This document shows, one piece after another, positions 35,081 to 43,381 of a stretch of 64,000 nucleotides of DNA. The position numbers and the translations under genes were made by a program. The notes below the pieces were generated by a model. That model was not told the DNA's origin, made no database searches, and saw only the letters and a list, made by a program, of their open reading frames with translations. This stretch comes from M269 sp964640795 (GTDB taxonomy: Bacteria > Pseudomonadota > Gammaproteobacteria > Enterobacterales > Alteromonadaceae), in assembly GCA_964640795.1 (NCBI GenBank), contig CAZXIN010000011.1:61121-125120 (forward strand). The letters are read 5' to 3'. How positions within the stretch are numbered: position 1 is the stretch's first letter; the number at the start of each line of letters is the position of its first letter.

Positions 35081-35239
35081 ATGAGCATAATATCAAAAGA
35101 AGAAACCCCAAATTATATGGCTGAATTGAGCAATGAGGAAACTAGAGAGATCAGCGGAGGCCATGAGCAAGATGGAAGCGCAGGGAGTGGAATAATCAGT
35201 CTTTTTGAAAGAATTTTTTGCCCCTCAGCACATAATTAA
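35081..35239 (+). CDS. Precursor peptide 11, unrelated leader with Gly-Gly site
   Basis: A 52-residue peptide with a different leader (starts MSIISKEETPNYMAEL, ends REISGG) and a 25-residue core that opens HEQDGSAGSG and ends with IFCPSAHN (one Cys). It keeps the EL..EE..EISGG cleavage pattern of C39 substrates. GGAG lies 8 nt before the ATG. Second in module 5, followed by a classic terminator. It could be a partner peptide or an independent product. Confidence 0.8.
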   Translation: MSIISKEETPNYMAELSNEETREISGGHEQDGSAGSGIISLFERIFCPSAHN

Positions 35240-35260
35240 TATATCAAGCATAAAAAACAA

Positions 35261-35300
35261 AAAAAGATGAGCAGCTAAAACTTAGGCGCTCATCTTTTTT
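35261..35300 (+). terminator. Rho-independent terminator of module 5
   Basis: A 12-bp stem AAAAAGATGAGC / GCTCATCTTTTT, extended inside by CTAA/TTAG, and a six-T run. Textbook intrinsic terminator. Confidence 0.88.
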
Positions 35301-35346
35301 CTATACCCCGCCACACAAAAAAACAATAAAAACCAATCCACCGTCG

Positions 35347-35376
35347 AGGTTACAAAAATAAAAAAGAACATAAAAT
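35347..35376 (+). promoter_or_regulatory. AGGTTACA promoter of the oxidase-like gene (no dyad)
   Basis: AGGTTACA at 35347-35354 followed by a -10-like TAAAAT at 35371-35376. The CTTGG/CCAAG dyad is absent. The distance from AGGTTACA to the start codon (about 100 nt) is like that in the precursor modules (97-113 nt). Confidence 0.62.
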
Positions 35377-35450
35377 AAACCAAAATAAAAATCAAAGTTA
35401 AGTTAGAAATTTACAAGTCAGCTTTAGAAATTTTTAAAAAGGTAATATTT

Positions 35451-37658
35451 ATGTCACAATTTTCAGATAACTATAACGCTTCCCCAGACTTTGGGCAGAT
35501 TACAGAGTCACAAGGTTCATCTAATACTCAATCTCTATATCATGCTGTTACAAATATTTATGAATTCCCGCAGTATTTAAAACCAGCCTTCACCTTTATT
35601 GAACGATTATTAACAAAAATGAATGTTTCGATAGTAGATGAACTCCCTTCTTCTTCAGAGTTAAATTACTTAGCGACACTAGACCATTTGGCTTCAGAAG
35701 CTTCAGCAGAGATTACATGTTTACCTAAAACTAATTTATCAGAGCTTGAGGTACAGGAAGCTTATACTAGACAATATGCCCCTTTCTCTCTGATGCCGGC
35801 AGCATGGCTGAAGAAAGCGACTCGCCTAGTCTATGCTGAGAAGGAAAGCGGCGTTCTCATTCAAGAGATTGCAAAGAAGTGGCAAAGTATTACTTACGGC
35901 CCAACTCCGGAAGGTTTAGATATGCGAACTGAATTTCAACAGGCAATTGATGCTGTAGTTGAATGCAATGATCCATCTTTCGTTTGTAACTATCAAGTCA
36001 CCCCACACTCCCTTGAACATGCTCTATCAGGCATTTGCTTAGGCTTATTTCCAGGCTCTTTCATGCCAGAAATTGTCGGTTACAACTTCTGGCAAGCCAA
36101 TGTCGGTTTGTATACTTTACTCAGCGACAAAAATAGAATAACTGTTCATCATGAGATGTCACAAGAACTAAAAAATCAAAGTGCAAAGCTTGTTGAGTTA
36201 TTCATGCTCGAAGCCGGTCCAAGAGCGAGTGCATTATACCCTAGAGTCATTAAAGGGTTCACACTTGCTCAGAAAAATCACTTACAATGGCGCAAAGCAC
36301 TATATTACCAGTTGAGTAATACATCACCACAAATGAAGATGTATCAACTCCTTACAGCTAAAGCCCGTTATGCGAAAGGATTCCATAAAGGTATCCAAGT
36401 TAGTGGCAAGCCTCTCGATCAATACTTTGCAGAGGGCCCTAATGGCTGCGCTGATTTATTAAGAAAACTTAGAGCGACACCATATATAAATAGTAGATGT
36501 CCACACCACTCAGCACTAATAAAGCAATCAACGTCTTTAAAGGGAAAGATGTTTGGTATATTCAATACTGAAGAGCTAGCGACAATCCAATCCTGGATAG
36601 AACAAAGCAATGATTCAGATGACGTCACTGGACTGAACATAAGCGCCCCCTCATTGATGGGAGATTATACTGCTCCAGTCGATGTAGAAAGTTTTCAAGA
36701 AGCTTCCGACAAGTACTTTTCGTCAAAAACTATTTCAGAGCTGACATTCTACCTTGCAAACAGTGACAGATACCCGATTGTTATCCCTAACTTAGTCCGT
36801 TGTGCTGAGTTTTCTATCAAATCATTGAATAAAAGTGCAGCTTTAACTTGTCCAGAGCCTGACATTCCTCCTTATTCTCTTAGAGCTGTTGAGATGATGA
36901 TTGAACGAAACAGGCAACTACATATGAAAAAGTTCGAGATAGACAATGAACCTCACCTCAAAGGCCAAGATCTTATTAACAAACATGCTAACAGCTTCTC
37001 TGCATATTGTACTGATGGTTGCTGGTTAGACGGCACAATGCAACCAGAGAAAATGCATAAAGAGGAGTATCGGATATTATTCGATATTTACAGAGATGAA
37101 AATGGAGCCGGAGATTTTAGTGCAAATCACAACATAATCGCTCGTAAGCTACTTAACTCGATGGGTTATCAATTCCCTTCCATCAACCAACCTGAGTTCT
37201 ACACCACAGGAAATTCACAATCCAGCTTCATAACCCCTTTCATACAATTCAGTTTATCAACAGACACTGTCAGATACTTACCAGAAATATTAGGTATTAA
37301 CCTAACCTTGGAAACAAACGGAATTGGCTGGAAGTATCGAAGAGATTCGGCTGAACTGAAAGCTGACGGATACGATCCGCTATACATGGATGTTCACGTT
37401 ACTATTGACAATTTTGCCAGTGGTCATGGCTACATGGCGAAGCGCGCCATCATAAGTTACCTCGAAAGTGCAAAACAATTTGGTACAGAACACCAAAAAC
37501 GTATGTGGGAAAGGGTTTTCTGCGCCTACACAGGTATGACTAACTTGTTTGATAGAGCAACCAACCCCGATATAAGACAAATTTATATCGAACTACATAA
37601 TTTTACTATCGAGCAAATGCTTAAGGCCAACGAGCAAACAAAACCATCTGTCGTATAA
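35451..37658 (+). CDS. Haem-oxygenase-like iron-containing oxidase (HDO-type), candidate peptide tailoring enzyme
   Basis: A 735-residue cytoplasmic protein without signal or membrane segments. It resembles the iron-containing redox enzyme group (Haem_oxygenas_2 fold). Candidate iron ligands are Glu207 in FMPEIVGYN, acidic residues near 545-550 with His560 in RDENGAGDFSANH, and His649, Asp653 and His659 in YMDVHVTIDNFASGH. HDO enzymes typically use two irons and O2 for oxidative cleavage or N-oxidation. The N-terminal 200 residues and the middle part (about 330-500) match nothing I recognise. It follows the precursor array with the same promoter motif, so it may modify the peptides (inference). 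A hairpin terminator ends it. Confidence 0.68.
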   Translation: MSQFSDNYNASPDFGQITESQGSSNTQSLYHAVTNIYEFPQYLKPAFTFIERLLTKMNVSIVDELPSSSELNYLATLDHLASEASAEITCLPKTNLSELEVQEAYTRQYAPFSLMPAAWLKKATRLVYAEKESGVLIQEIAKKWQSITYGPTPEGLDMRTEFQQAIDAVVECNDPSFVCNYQVTPHSLEHALSGICLGLFPGSFMPEIVGYNFWQANVGLYTLLSDKNRITVHHEMSQELKNQSAKLVELFMLEAGPRASALYPRVIKGFTLAQKNHLQWRKALYYQLSNTSPQMKMYQLLTAKARYAKGFHKGIQVSGKPLDQYFAEGPNGCADLLRKLRATPYINSRCPHHSALIKQSTSLKGKMFGIFNTEELATIQSWIEQSNDSDDVTGLNISAPSLMGDYTAPVDVESFQEASDKYFSSKTISELTFYLANSDRYPIVIPNLVRCAEFSIKSLNKSAALTCPEPDIPPYSLRAVEMMIERNRQLHMKKFEIDNEPHLKGQDLINKHANSFSAYCTDGCWLDGTMQPEKMHKEEYRILFDIYRDENGAGDFSANHNIIARKLLNSMGYQFPSINQPEFYTTGNSQSSFITPFIQFSLSTDTVRYLPEILGINLTLETNGIGWKYRRDSAELKADGYDPLYMDVHVTIDNFASGHGYMAKRAIISYLESAKQFGTEHQKRMWERVFCAYTGMTNLFDRATNPDIRQIYIELHNFTIEQMLKANEQTKPSVV

Positions 37659-37762
37659 ATATATAACACCAGAATTAGCTTAAGTGACTTATGTAAAAAG
37701 GTCTCATTTTCGGTTAATTCTTTAAGAGACAGGCTATTATCTGAACCTCAGCAAAGTAAATA

Positions 37763-37801
37763 CAGGTGTTGAAATGGAATACAATTCAATACCTGCTTTT
37801 A
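37763..37801 (+). terminator. Terminator after the oxidase-like gene
   Basis: An 11-bp stem CAGGTGTTGAA / TTCAATACCTG (one G-U) with an 11-nt loop, followed by CTTTTATTC. Confidence 0.78.
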
Positions 37802-37940
37802 TTCATTTATCTAAAACCGTATAAATATGCAGTTTAAAAGCATCCCCTTTGCACCCACAAGAGAGATAAGGTTTCAGTATTCTATAAAAGTGTTGCTTCA
37901 ATAACCGCACTATTGTTGAATGGGTTTGATTGGTAGGAGA

Positions 37941-38534
37941 TTAGTGAATCGCCTTATCTCCCCAGATCTCCTTAGTGCGTTTATCACGACCACAACCCCA
38001 CCGATAGCTTAGGTAGCGAAGAGGATTTCGTTTATAAAAGTCTTGATGGTAGGCTTCTTCGCCTTTTACTGGATAAAACTTTGACGCATTCAGGATAGGC
38101 GTAACAACTTTCTCATCCGGAAATTGCTCAACGACAGCTTTCTTTGATGCCTCTGCTATTTTCCGCTCTTCTTCATTGGCTACAAATATAGCCGTGCGAT
38201 AACTTGGGCCTTTGTCACAAAATTGGCCATTTGGATCGAAAGGATCGATCCCCAGCCAATAGTGATCGAGAATTTCTTTATAGCTGACTATTTCGGGGTT
38301 GTAGGTTATTTCAACAACCTCATAGTGCCCTCGATGGTTGCCATTGTAGGTGGGGTTTGCAATTTTACCGCCAGAGAAGCCAGAAACAACATCTGTCACA
38401 CCTTCAAGCTTTTCGAAGTCGGCTTCAATGCACCAAAAGCACCCACCAGCTAATATAGTTTTGGCGGCCATGGCTTGATTCACCCCAGCCAGCAAACTGA
38501 TTGATAATGCCACCACTATTACAAGTTTATTCAT
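37941..38534 (-). CDS. msrA: Exported peptide-methionine (S)-S-oxide reductase MsrA
   Basis: A 197-residue MsrA with a signal peptide (MNKLVIVVALSISLLAGVNQ), so it acts in the periplasm, unlike the usual cytoplasmic form. The active motif GGCFWCIEADFEKLEGV holds the catalytic Cys, and GFSGG, YNPTY-like NPTYNGNHRGHYE, YWLGIDPFD and FCDKGPSYRTAIF follow. It repairs oxidised methionine with electrons from a periplasmic reductant. It is convergent with the oxidase-like gene, about 280 bp away; a functional link is not shown. Confidence 0.93.
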   Translation of the reverse strand: MNKLVIVVALSISLLAGVNQAMAAKTILAGGCFWCIEADFEKLEGVTDVVSGFSGGKIANPTYNGNHRGHYEVVEITYNPEIVSYKEILDHYWLGIDPFDPNGQFCDKGPSYRTAIFVANEEERKIAEASKKAVVEQFPDEKVVTPILNASKFYPVKGEEAYHQDFYKRNPLRYLSYRWGCGRDKRTKEIWGDKAIH

Positions 38535-38792
38535 ATCGACTTCTCTTTTCTAAAACCACTCGCCATTGTAGACGGTGAAAAACACAGATCTTATGTCTAT
38601 TCTATTGACACTCAGCCATGGGACCGTCTCAACAACAATTACTATTCATAACCGAACAGAACACCATCATAAACGAACATGGAATACTTCAAGCTCGTTC
38701 ACAAGAAACCTAACAATTTGAAAAATATAGACTTTATTTTTGGCATGAATATTCCTATATGACAGTATTAACAATAATCATATTAACCATTC

Positions 38793-40031
38793 ATGAAGAT
38801 AGAATTATCGCACAGAAAACCTTGGATTAGGTGGGCTGCAATAACATGCTTTACCCTAATGCTAGGGTTTGCTATTTATCAGGTCAAAAGCGCACCTGTT
38901 AAACGCGTCCCTCGAGACGGTTTGAGTTTTCAGACTGTACAAAATGGCAGTCTAGATATTTATACGGATGTTTATGGTGAACTCGTCTCTGCGCGCGAGC
39001 AGCTTCTAACTGCACCAGCCATGGGGAATGTCACTGAAGTACTAGCACTACCCGGCACAAAAGTAACACCAGACACCCCTATTCTTCGCTTATCGAATCC
39101 ACAGTTGGAACAAGAAGTCAGTCAAGCTCGAGGGTTACTCGCCGAAAAGCAAGCTGAACGAGAAGCTTTCAAGTACGAACAGAAAAATGACAGGTTGAAT
39201 TTCCAAGGACAGATTGAAGACATCAAATCAGAAATAGAAAAGGCCAAACTCGAACAATCTGTACAACAAAACTTATTAAATAGAGGCGTTGCCTCAGTTA
39301 TTGAGCTAAAACGCGCCAATTTAAGCGTTAAACAACAATCTGCTCGATTAAACTTCGAGCAGCGAAAGTACGGGCAATTTGTTGAAATGCAGGCTCATAA
39401 ATTGAAACAAATGGACATTACCTTAGAACAACAACAAGCGACTACACATGCATTGGAAACACAACTCGATAGTATGTTTCTGCGTGCTGGTATGTCAGGT
39501 TCTTTGCAGTCACTCGAAGTTGAACTAGGTGAGAGCGTGCAATTAGGCCAAGCATTGGCGAGAGTTGGCAGTGACCGAGAACTTATTGCTCGCTTACGTT
39601 TACCACGAAATAAAGCAGATCAGATCGACATTGGTGCGCCTGTTATTATTGATACACAGAAAGGGCTATTAAAAGCACGCATTAGGCGAGTTGAAAGTGT
39701 TGTCACCGAAGGCTTTGTTAGAGCCGATGCAATGATTGAAGGTAAGCTAACATCCAATGCTCGCCCATCACTTGCGGTCTCAGCCAAGGTATTTGTTGAA
39801 CATAGGGACAACGTCACCTATGTAGAGCAAGCTTCGGGGTTCCGTCCTAACAGCCGCCAATCTGTCTTTGTATTGAGCGAAAACCATCGACTACAGAAGA
39901 GGAATATCACTTTCGGCCCTTTATCTTTCAAGAAACTCCTTGTTACTGATGGATTAGATTCGGGAGAAGAGCTCGTCAGTAGTGAGATGCAAACATTCAA
40001 CAAATTCGAGCAAATTATTATCGAAGGATAG
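38793..40031 (+). CDS. Efflux adaptor (HlyD/MacA-like periplasmic protein)
   Basis: A 412-residue inner-membrane-anchored adaptor: one membrane helix (about 13-29), first lipoyl half (ELVSAREQLLTAPAMGNVTE), coiled coil (about 95-210), second lipoyl half (LRAGMSGSLQSLEVELGESV) and beta-barrel (AVSAKVFVEHRD). It opens an ATPase/permease operon of the MacAB general type (next genes at 40098 and 40802). The substrate is unknown; antimicrobial peptides or lipophilic toxins are typical for this architecture. Confidence 0.86.
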   Translation: MKIELSHRKPWIRWAAITCFTLMLGFAIYQVKSAPVKRVPRDGLSFQTVQNGSLDIYTDVYGELVSAREQLLTAPAMGNVTEVLALPGTKVTPDTPILRLSNPQLEQEVSQARGLLAEKQAEREAFKYEQKNDRLNFQGQIEDIKSEIEKAKLEQSVQQNLLNRGVASVIELKRANLSVKQQSARLNFEQRKYGQFVEMQAHKLKQMDITLEQQQATTHALETQLDSMFLRAGMSGSLQSLEVELGESVQLGQALARVGSDRELIARLRLPRNKADQIDIGAPVIIDTQKGLLKARIRRVESVVTEGFVRADAMIEGKLTSNARPSLAVSAKVFVEHRDNVTYVEQASGFRPNSRQSVFVLSENHRLQKRNITFGPLSFKKLLVTDGLDSGEELVSSEMQTFNKFEQIIIEG

Positions 40032-40097
40032 TAGGTGACACTCAATGATATTAGATACCAACCAAATGCCACGCATAAAAGAAGAGGAAGCCTAGCC

Positions 40098-40805
40098 ATG
40101 CAAAAAGTCGTTATTATGCAAAATATCCACAAACACTACACCAGCCGACAGCTTGAAACTCACGCTTTGCAAGGCATTTCACTCGAAATAGATAAAGGAG
40201 AGTTTGTGGCCATTACCGGCCCATCAGGCTGTGGAAAGTCAACCTTGCTTTCTATCATGGGGTTGATGGACTCTGCCAATAAAGGAAATTACACGCTGGC
40301 AGAAATAGACACATCAAACTTAAAAATCGATCAGCGAACGCAAATTAGGAACAAACATATCGGTTATGTGTTTCAGTCTTTTAACTTAATCGACAGTTTA
40401 ACTGTTTTTGCTAATGTCGCATTACCCTTAGAGCATAGGGGAACTAGGCAATCAGAAATTAAACAACGTGTTGAAGAAGTTCTAACACAAGTAGATATGC
40501 TTGAACGGCAACATTATAAACCGAATCAACTATCAGGTGGTCAGCAGCAACGTATCGCTGTTGCACGTGCATTGGTAGGCAAACCCGATCTCATGCTGGT
40601 CGACGAGCCAACAGGTAACCTTGATAGTAAAAATGGTGACCAAGTCATGACACTCTTACAACAGTTGAACACCCAAGGTTCAACAATAGTCATGGTGACA
40701 CACGACAACCGATATGCTCAATGTGCAACGAGACAAATCCGACTGCTAGATGGGAAAATCATTACGGAACAAGCTGTCATTCAAAAAGAGAGTGAAATCG
40801 CATGA
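40098..40805 (+). CDS. ABC transporter ATPase (MacB/LolD-type)
   Basis: A 235-residue ATPase with Walker A GPSGCGKST, Q-loop FQSFNLIDSLTV, signature LSGGQQQR and Walker B LMLVDEPTG, the LolD/MacB pattern. The ATG at 40098 is used because GAGGAAG lies 8 nt upstream; a longer GTG-started ORF at 40035 lacks this. Its stop overlaps the permease start by 4 nt. Confidence 0.92.
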   Translation: MQKVVIMQNIHKHYTSRQLETHALQGISLEIDKGEFVAITGPSGCGKSTLLSIMGLMDSANKGNYTLAEIDTSNLKIDQRTQIRNKHIGYVFQSFNLIDSLTVFANVALPLEHRGTRQSEIKQRVEEVLTQVDMLERQHYKPNQLSGGQQQRIAVARALVGKPDLMLVDEPTGNLDSKNGDQVMTLLQQLNTQGSTIVMVTHDNRYAQCATRQIRLLDGKIITEQAVIQKESEIA

Positions 40806-43303
40806 GCATATACAAAACAGCTTGTTTAAATGGCATAGGCCGCATATTCACCTTACCAAGGCTGAGTATACCGCTAATTTTAACACTAGGTTTAACATTA
40901 GGAGCGGTACTCAGTGTCATCGCTATCAGTTCCGCTTTGCTATTCCAGCCATTAGCAGGAGTTAAAGACGAAAGCTCTATCAAAACACTAGATTTCAAAT
41001 TAAAAATGTCTGAGGAACTTATTGTGTCGTATTGGAGTATGCGGCAGTTAGCAAATTTCAGTGAAACCTATCAATATTTAGGCGAATGGGCTGGAATTTC
41101 GTCAAACCGTCAAGACATTTTAGTTAATGATGCAAATGTTCAAGCGACACTGCACTATGCGTCAAGTAATATTCTGGATGTCTTAGGCACCCGTCTTATT
41201 CATGGGAAAGGAACACAGGTTGATACTCCCGATGATTTGGTGTGGATTTCTGAGTCATTATGGAAAGGCTCGTTTTCTGGTGACAAGTCAGCGATTGGCA
41301 AACAGATCAGTGTAAACGATAAAACATATATCATTGCCGGTGTACTCGAGGATCTAAAAGCAGTTGCCAGCAACCAACCCGTATTGTCAGACCAAGTTTG
41401 GCTAGTTACCAACCTAATTGATCTCGTCGGCCAACCTGAGGATGGCAATATTACGAGTGAGTTGGAAACTATCTTATTAAAAACCGATAAAGCTATCGAT
41501 CAGATACCTCAGGTAAACGAAATTAATCAATGGCTTGAAGACTACGTATCAACCTACACTGACGAACAAGTGGCTACAGGCTACCTCAATGCGATTAAAA
41601 ACATTAGCAAAGAAAGCAAAGCTAACGACTATCGCAGCAACCTTCTAGGAGGCACTAAGAGCCTATTGATAACACTGGCCATTGCAGTGTCGGGTTTACT
41701 AGTAATGGCTGTCATTAACTTACTCAATTTGTTTATTGCTCATTATCAAGGCCGAAACAAGGAGTTTGCTATTCAACTAACGCACGGCGCATCTTTAACC
41801 AAAATGCGATTCCTTGTTTTCCTCGAAAATATGCCAAGCTTCTTGATGGCAATCATTGTTGGTTTACTAACAGCTGGTTGGGTTATTAAGGCGTTACCAC
41901 TGATTTCGGGCGATAATCTGCCTTTATTAGATACGATTAAAATTGATCTCTCGACTGTCATATCATCCCTCATTATTGTATTTCTCTTTAGCCTCTTAGT
42001 GAGCGCGTTATCGCTTGTCGATCTAAACAAAAAAGCACTCGCGGAAAACCTCAACAGCAGCGGTAAAGGATCACAAGCTCAGAATAACCAATGGTTAAGT
42101 CGTAGCTTGATGGTTGTTCAGCTATCTATTGCATCACTTCTGTTAACAGCATCTATCATGTTAGCGGCGCAAAGTTACGACGCAGTATATCGAGATCTAG
42201 GTTATGAATTAGGCAATCACTATGTTGTTCAACTGAGAAACAATGATGATCAATGGTTAGAAAAACTCAGAGAAAATGAAAAGTACCAAGGTAGTGAATT
42301 GCAAGCGCTACATCACAGTCTCGATAAAATCATAGAAACTGAAGTCCCTAATGCAAAAATTATCATTAACTCAGAAGCGCCTTTATCACAGAGCTTTTCC
42401 GTTAGTATTAGTATAGACGATGAAGATCCGTCTATCAGGGTACTCTATCAAAATAGGCATTTCAGCCTTGGTTTCTTTGAAGCATTCAATATTCCTTTCT
42501 TAGCTGGTTCAAACCTCACCAAAGAACAAATAGATAATGGAGAAAGTAGAGTCATCATAGACGAAGCTATGGCTCAAGCAATGTTTCCTGATATACCCTA
42601 TGCTGACATTATTAATCAGCCTATTGAATCCTTAGGTCCCGCCAATGATGAGGGAGAGCCGCAATTTGTTGTCAACGGAATAGTCCGCAACATTCGAAGC
42701 CAAGCAGGCTCAACCAATACCAGTGTTATGCCAGCAGTTTATAGTGCAAACATTAATTCAAGCCGATTTGTCTTTATTACTGTTGCTTTGCCTAAAGGGC
42801 AAAATATGACTCCGGATATGATTGAAAATGCGATATTGTCGAAACATCCACGGCTATCGCTGATTAACCTTATATCCCTCAAGGACATGTGGAAAAGTCA
42901 CACATCGAGTCAGCGCGTGAGCTTGTCTATTATCATAGCAGTCAGTGGTCTAACGATGCTCCTAGCAGCTATAGGTGTAGCCGGATTAACCCAAATGGCG
43001 ACTAATCATAAACTTTATGAACTTGCTATACACATGGCTTTAGGAGCAAAACAATCTAGATTGATTTACTTTATATTTAAAGATGCCACTTGGATGCTAT
43101 TGATAGGCCTAGGATTAGGTTTTACGGTCTCGGTATTTGGGTATCAATCTATTCAACAACAGATGGCTATTTTGCCTTCTTTTGATTGGGCAATTATGGG
43201 AATAATGGATATAGGCTTGATTACTATAGTGGTTATAGCAGTGGTTATGCCAGCATGGCGCACAATAAAAGCTGATCCAATTGGCGCGTTACGTCAAGAG
43301 TAA
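40802..43303 (+). CDS. Duplicated FtsX/MacB-type ABC permease
   Basis: An 833-residue permease in two MacB-like halves. The N-terminal half has a first helix (about 22-45), a periplasmic domain and three helices (about 285-405); the second half has a helix (about 435-455), a second periplasmic domain with IIDEAMAQAMFPD, and helices at about 710-820 including the ELAIHMALGAKQSRLI loop. This eight-helix, duplicated type is distinct from four-helix MacB. The typical role is export or membrane stress protection using the adaptor and ATPase upstream. Confidence 0.88.
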   Translation: MSIYKTACLNGIGRIFTLPRLSIPLILTLGLTLGAVLSVIAISSALLFQPLAGVKDESSIKTLDFKLKMSEELIVSYWSMRQLANFSETYQYLGEWAGISSNRQDILVNDANVQATLHYASSNILDVLGTRLIHGKGTQVDTPDDLVWISESLWKGSFSGDKSAIGKQISVNDKTYIIAGVLEDLKAVASNQPVLSDQVWLVTNLIDLVGQPEDGNITSELETILLKTDKAIDQIPQVNEINQWLEDYVSTYTDEQVATGYLNAIKNISKESKANDYRSNLLGGTKSLLITLAIAVSGLLVMAVINLLNLFIAHYQGRNKEFAIQLTHGASLTKMRFLVFLENMPSFLMAIIVGLLTAGWVIKALPLISGDNLPLLDTIKIDLSTVISSLIIVFLFSLLVSALSLVDLNKKALAENLNSSGKGSQAQNNQWLSRSLMVVQLSIASLLLTASIMLAAQSYDAVYRDLGYELGNHYVVQLRNNDDQWLEKLRENEKYQGSELQALHHSLDKIIETEVPNAKIIINSEAPLSQSFSVSISIDDEDPSIRVLYQNRHFSLGFFEAFNIPFLAGSNLTKEQIDNGESRVIIDEAMAQAMFPDIPYADIINQPIESLGPANDEGEPQFVVNGIVRNIRSQAGSTNTSVMPAVYSANINSSRFVFITVALPKGQNMTPDMIENAILSKHPRLSLINLISLKDMWKSHTSSQRVSLSIIIAVSGLTMLLAAIGVAGLTQMATNHKLYELAIHMALGAKQSRLIYFIFKDATWMLLIGLGLGFTVSVFGYQSIQQQMAILPSFDWAIMGIMDIGLITIVVIAVVMPAWRTIKADPIGALRQE

Positions 43304-43306
43304 AAG

Positions 43307-43326
43307 TGCAAGTGCTAGCACTTGCA
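43307..43326. promoter_or_regulatory. Perfect 20-bp palindrome between permease and response regulator
   Basis: TGCAAGTGCTAGCACTTGCA is self-complementary over its whole length. It begins 4 nt after the permease stop, and no T-run follows, so it looks more like an operator or processing hairpin than a terminator. It lies 56 nt before the NtrC-type regulator gene. Confidence 0.65.
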
Positions 43327-43381
43327 TTCAACTTAATTGACGTTACTAATAGTATAGATAGATTTATATAGTAGAGATGCA

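Noticed and set aside
31424..35376. Tandem repeats mistaken for a CRISPR array
   Set aside because: Units are 191 or 672 bp and contain coding genes; there are no short repeats with unique spacers and no cas genes.
38735..38760. A sigma-54 promoter upstream of the efflux operon (TTGGCATGAATATTCC)
   Set aside because: The -24 GG is present, but the -12 GC is CC, so it is too weak to list although the operon may be under NtrC-type control.
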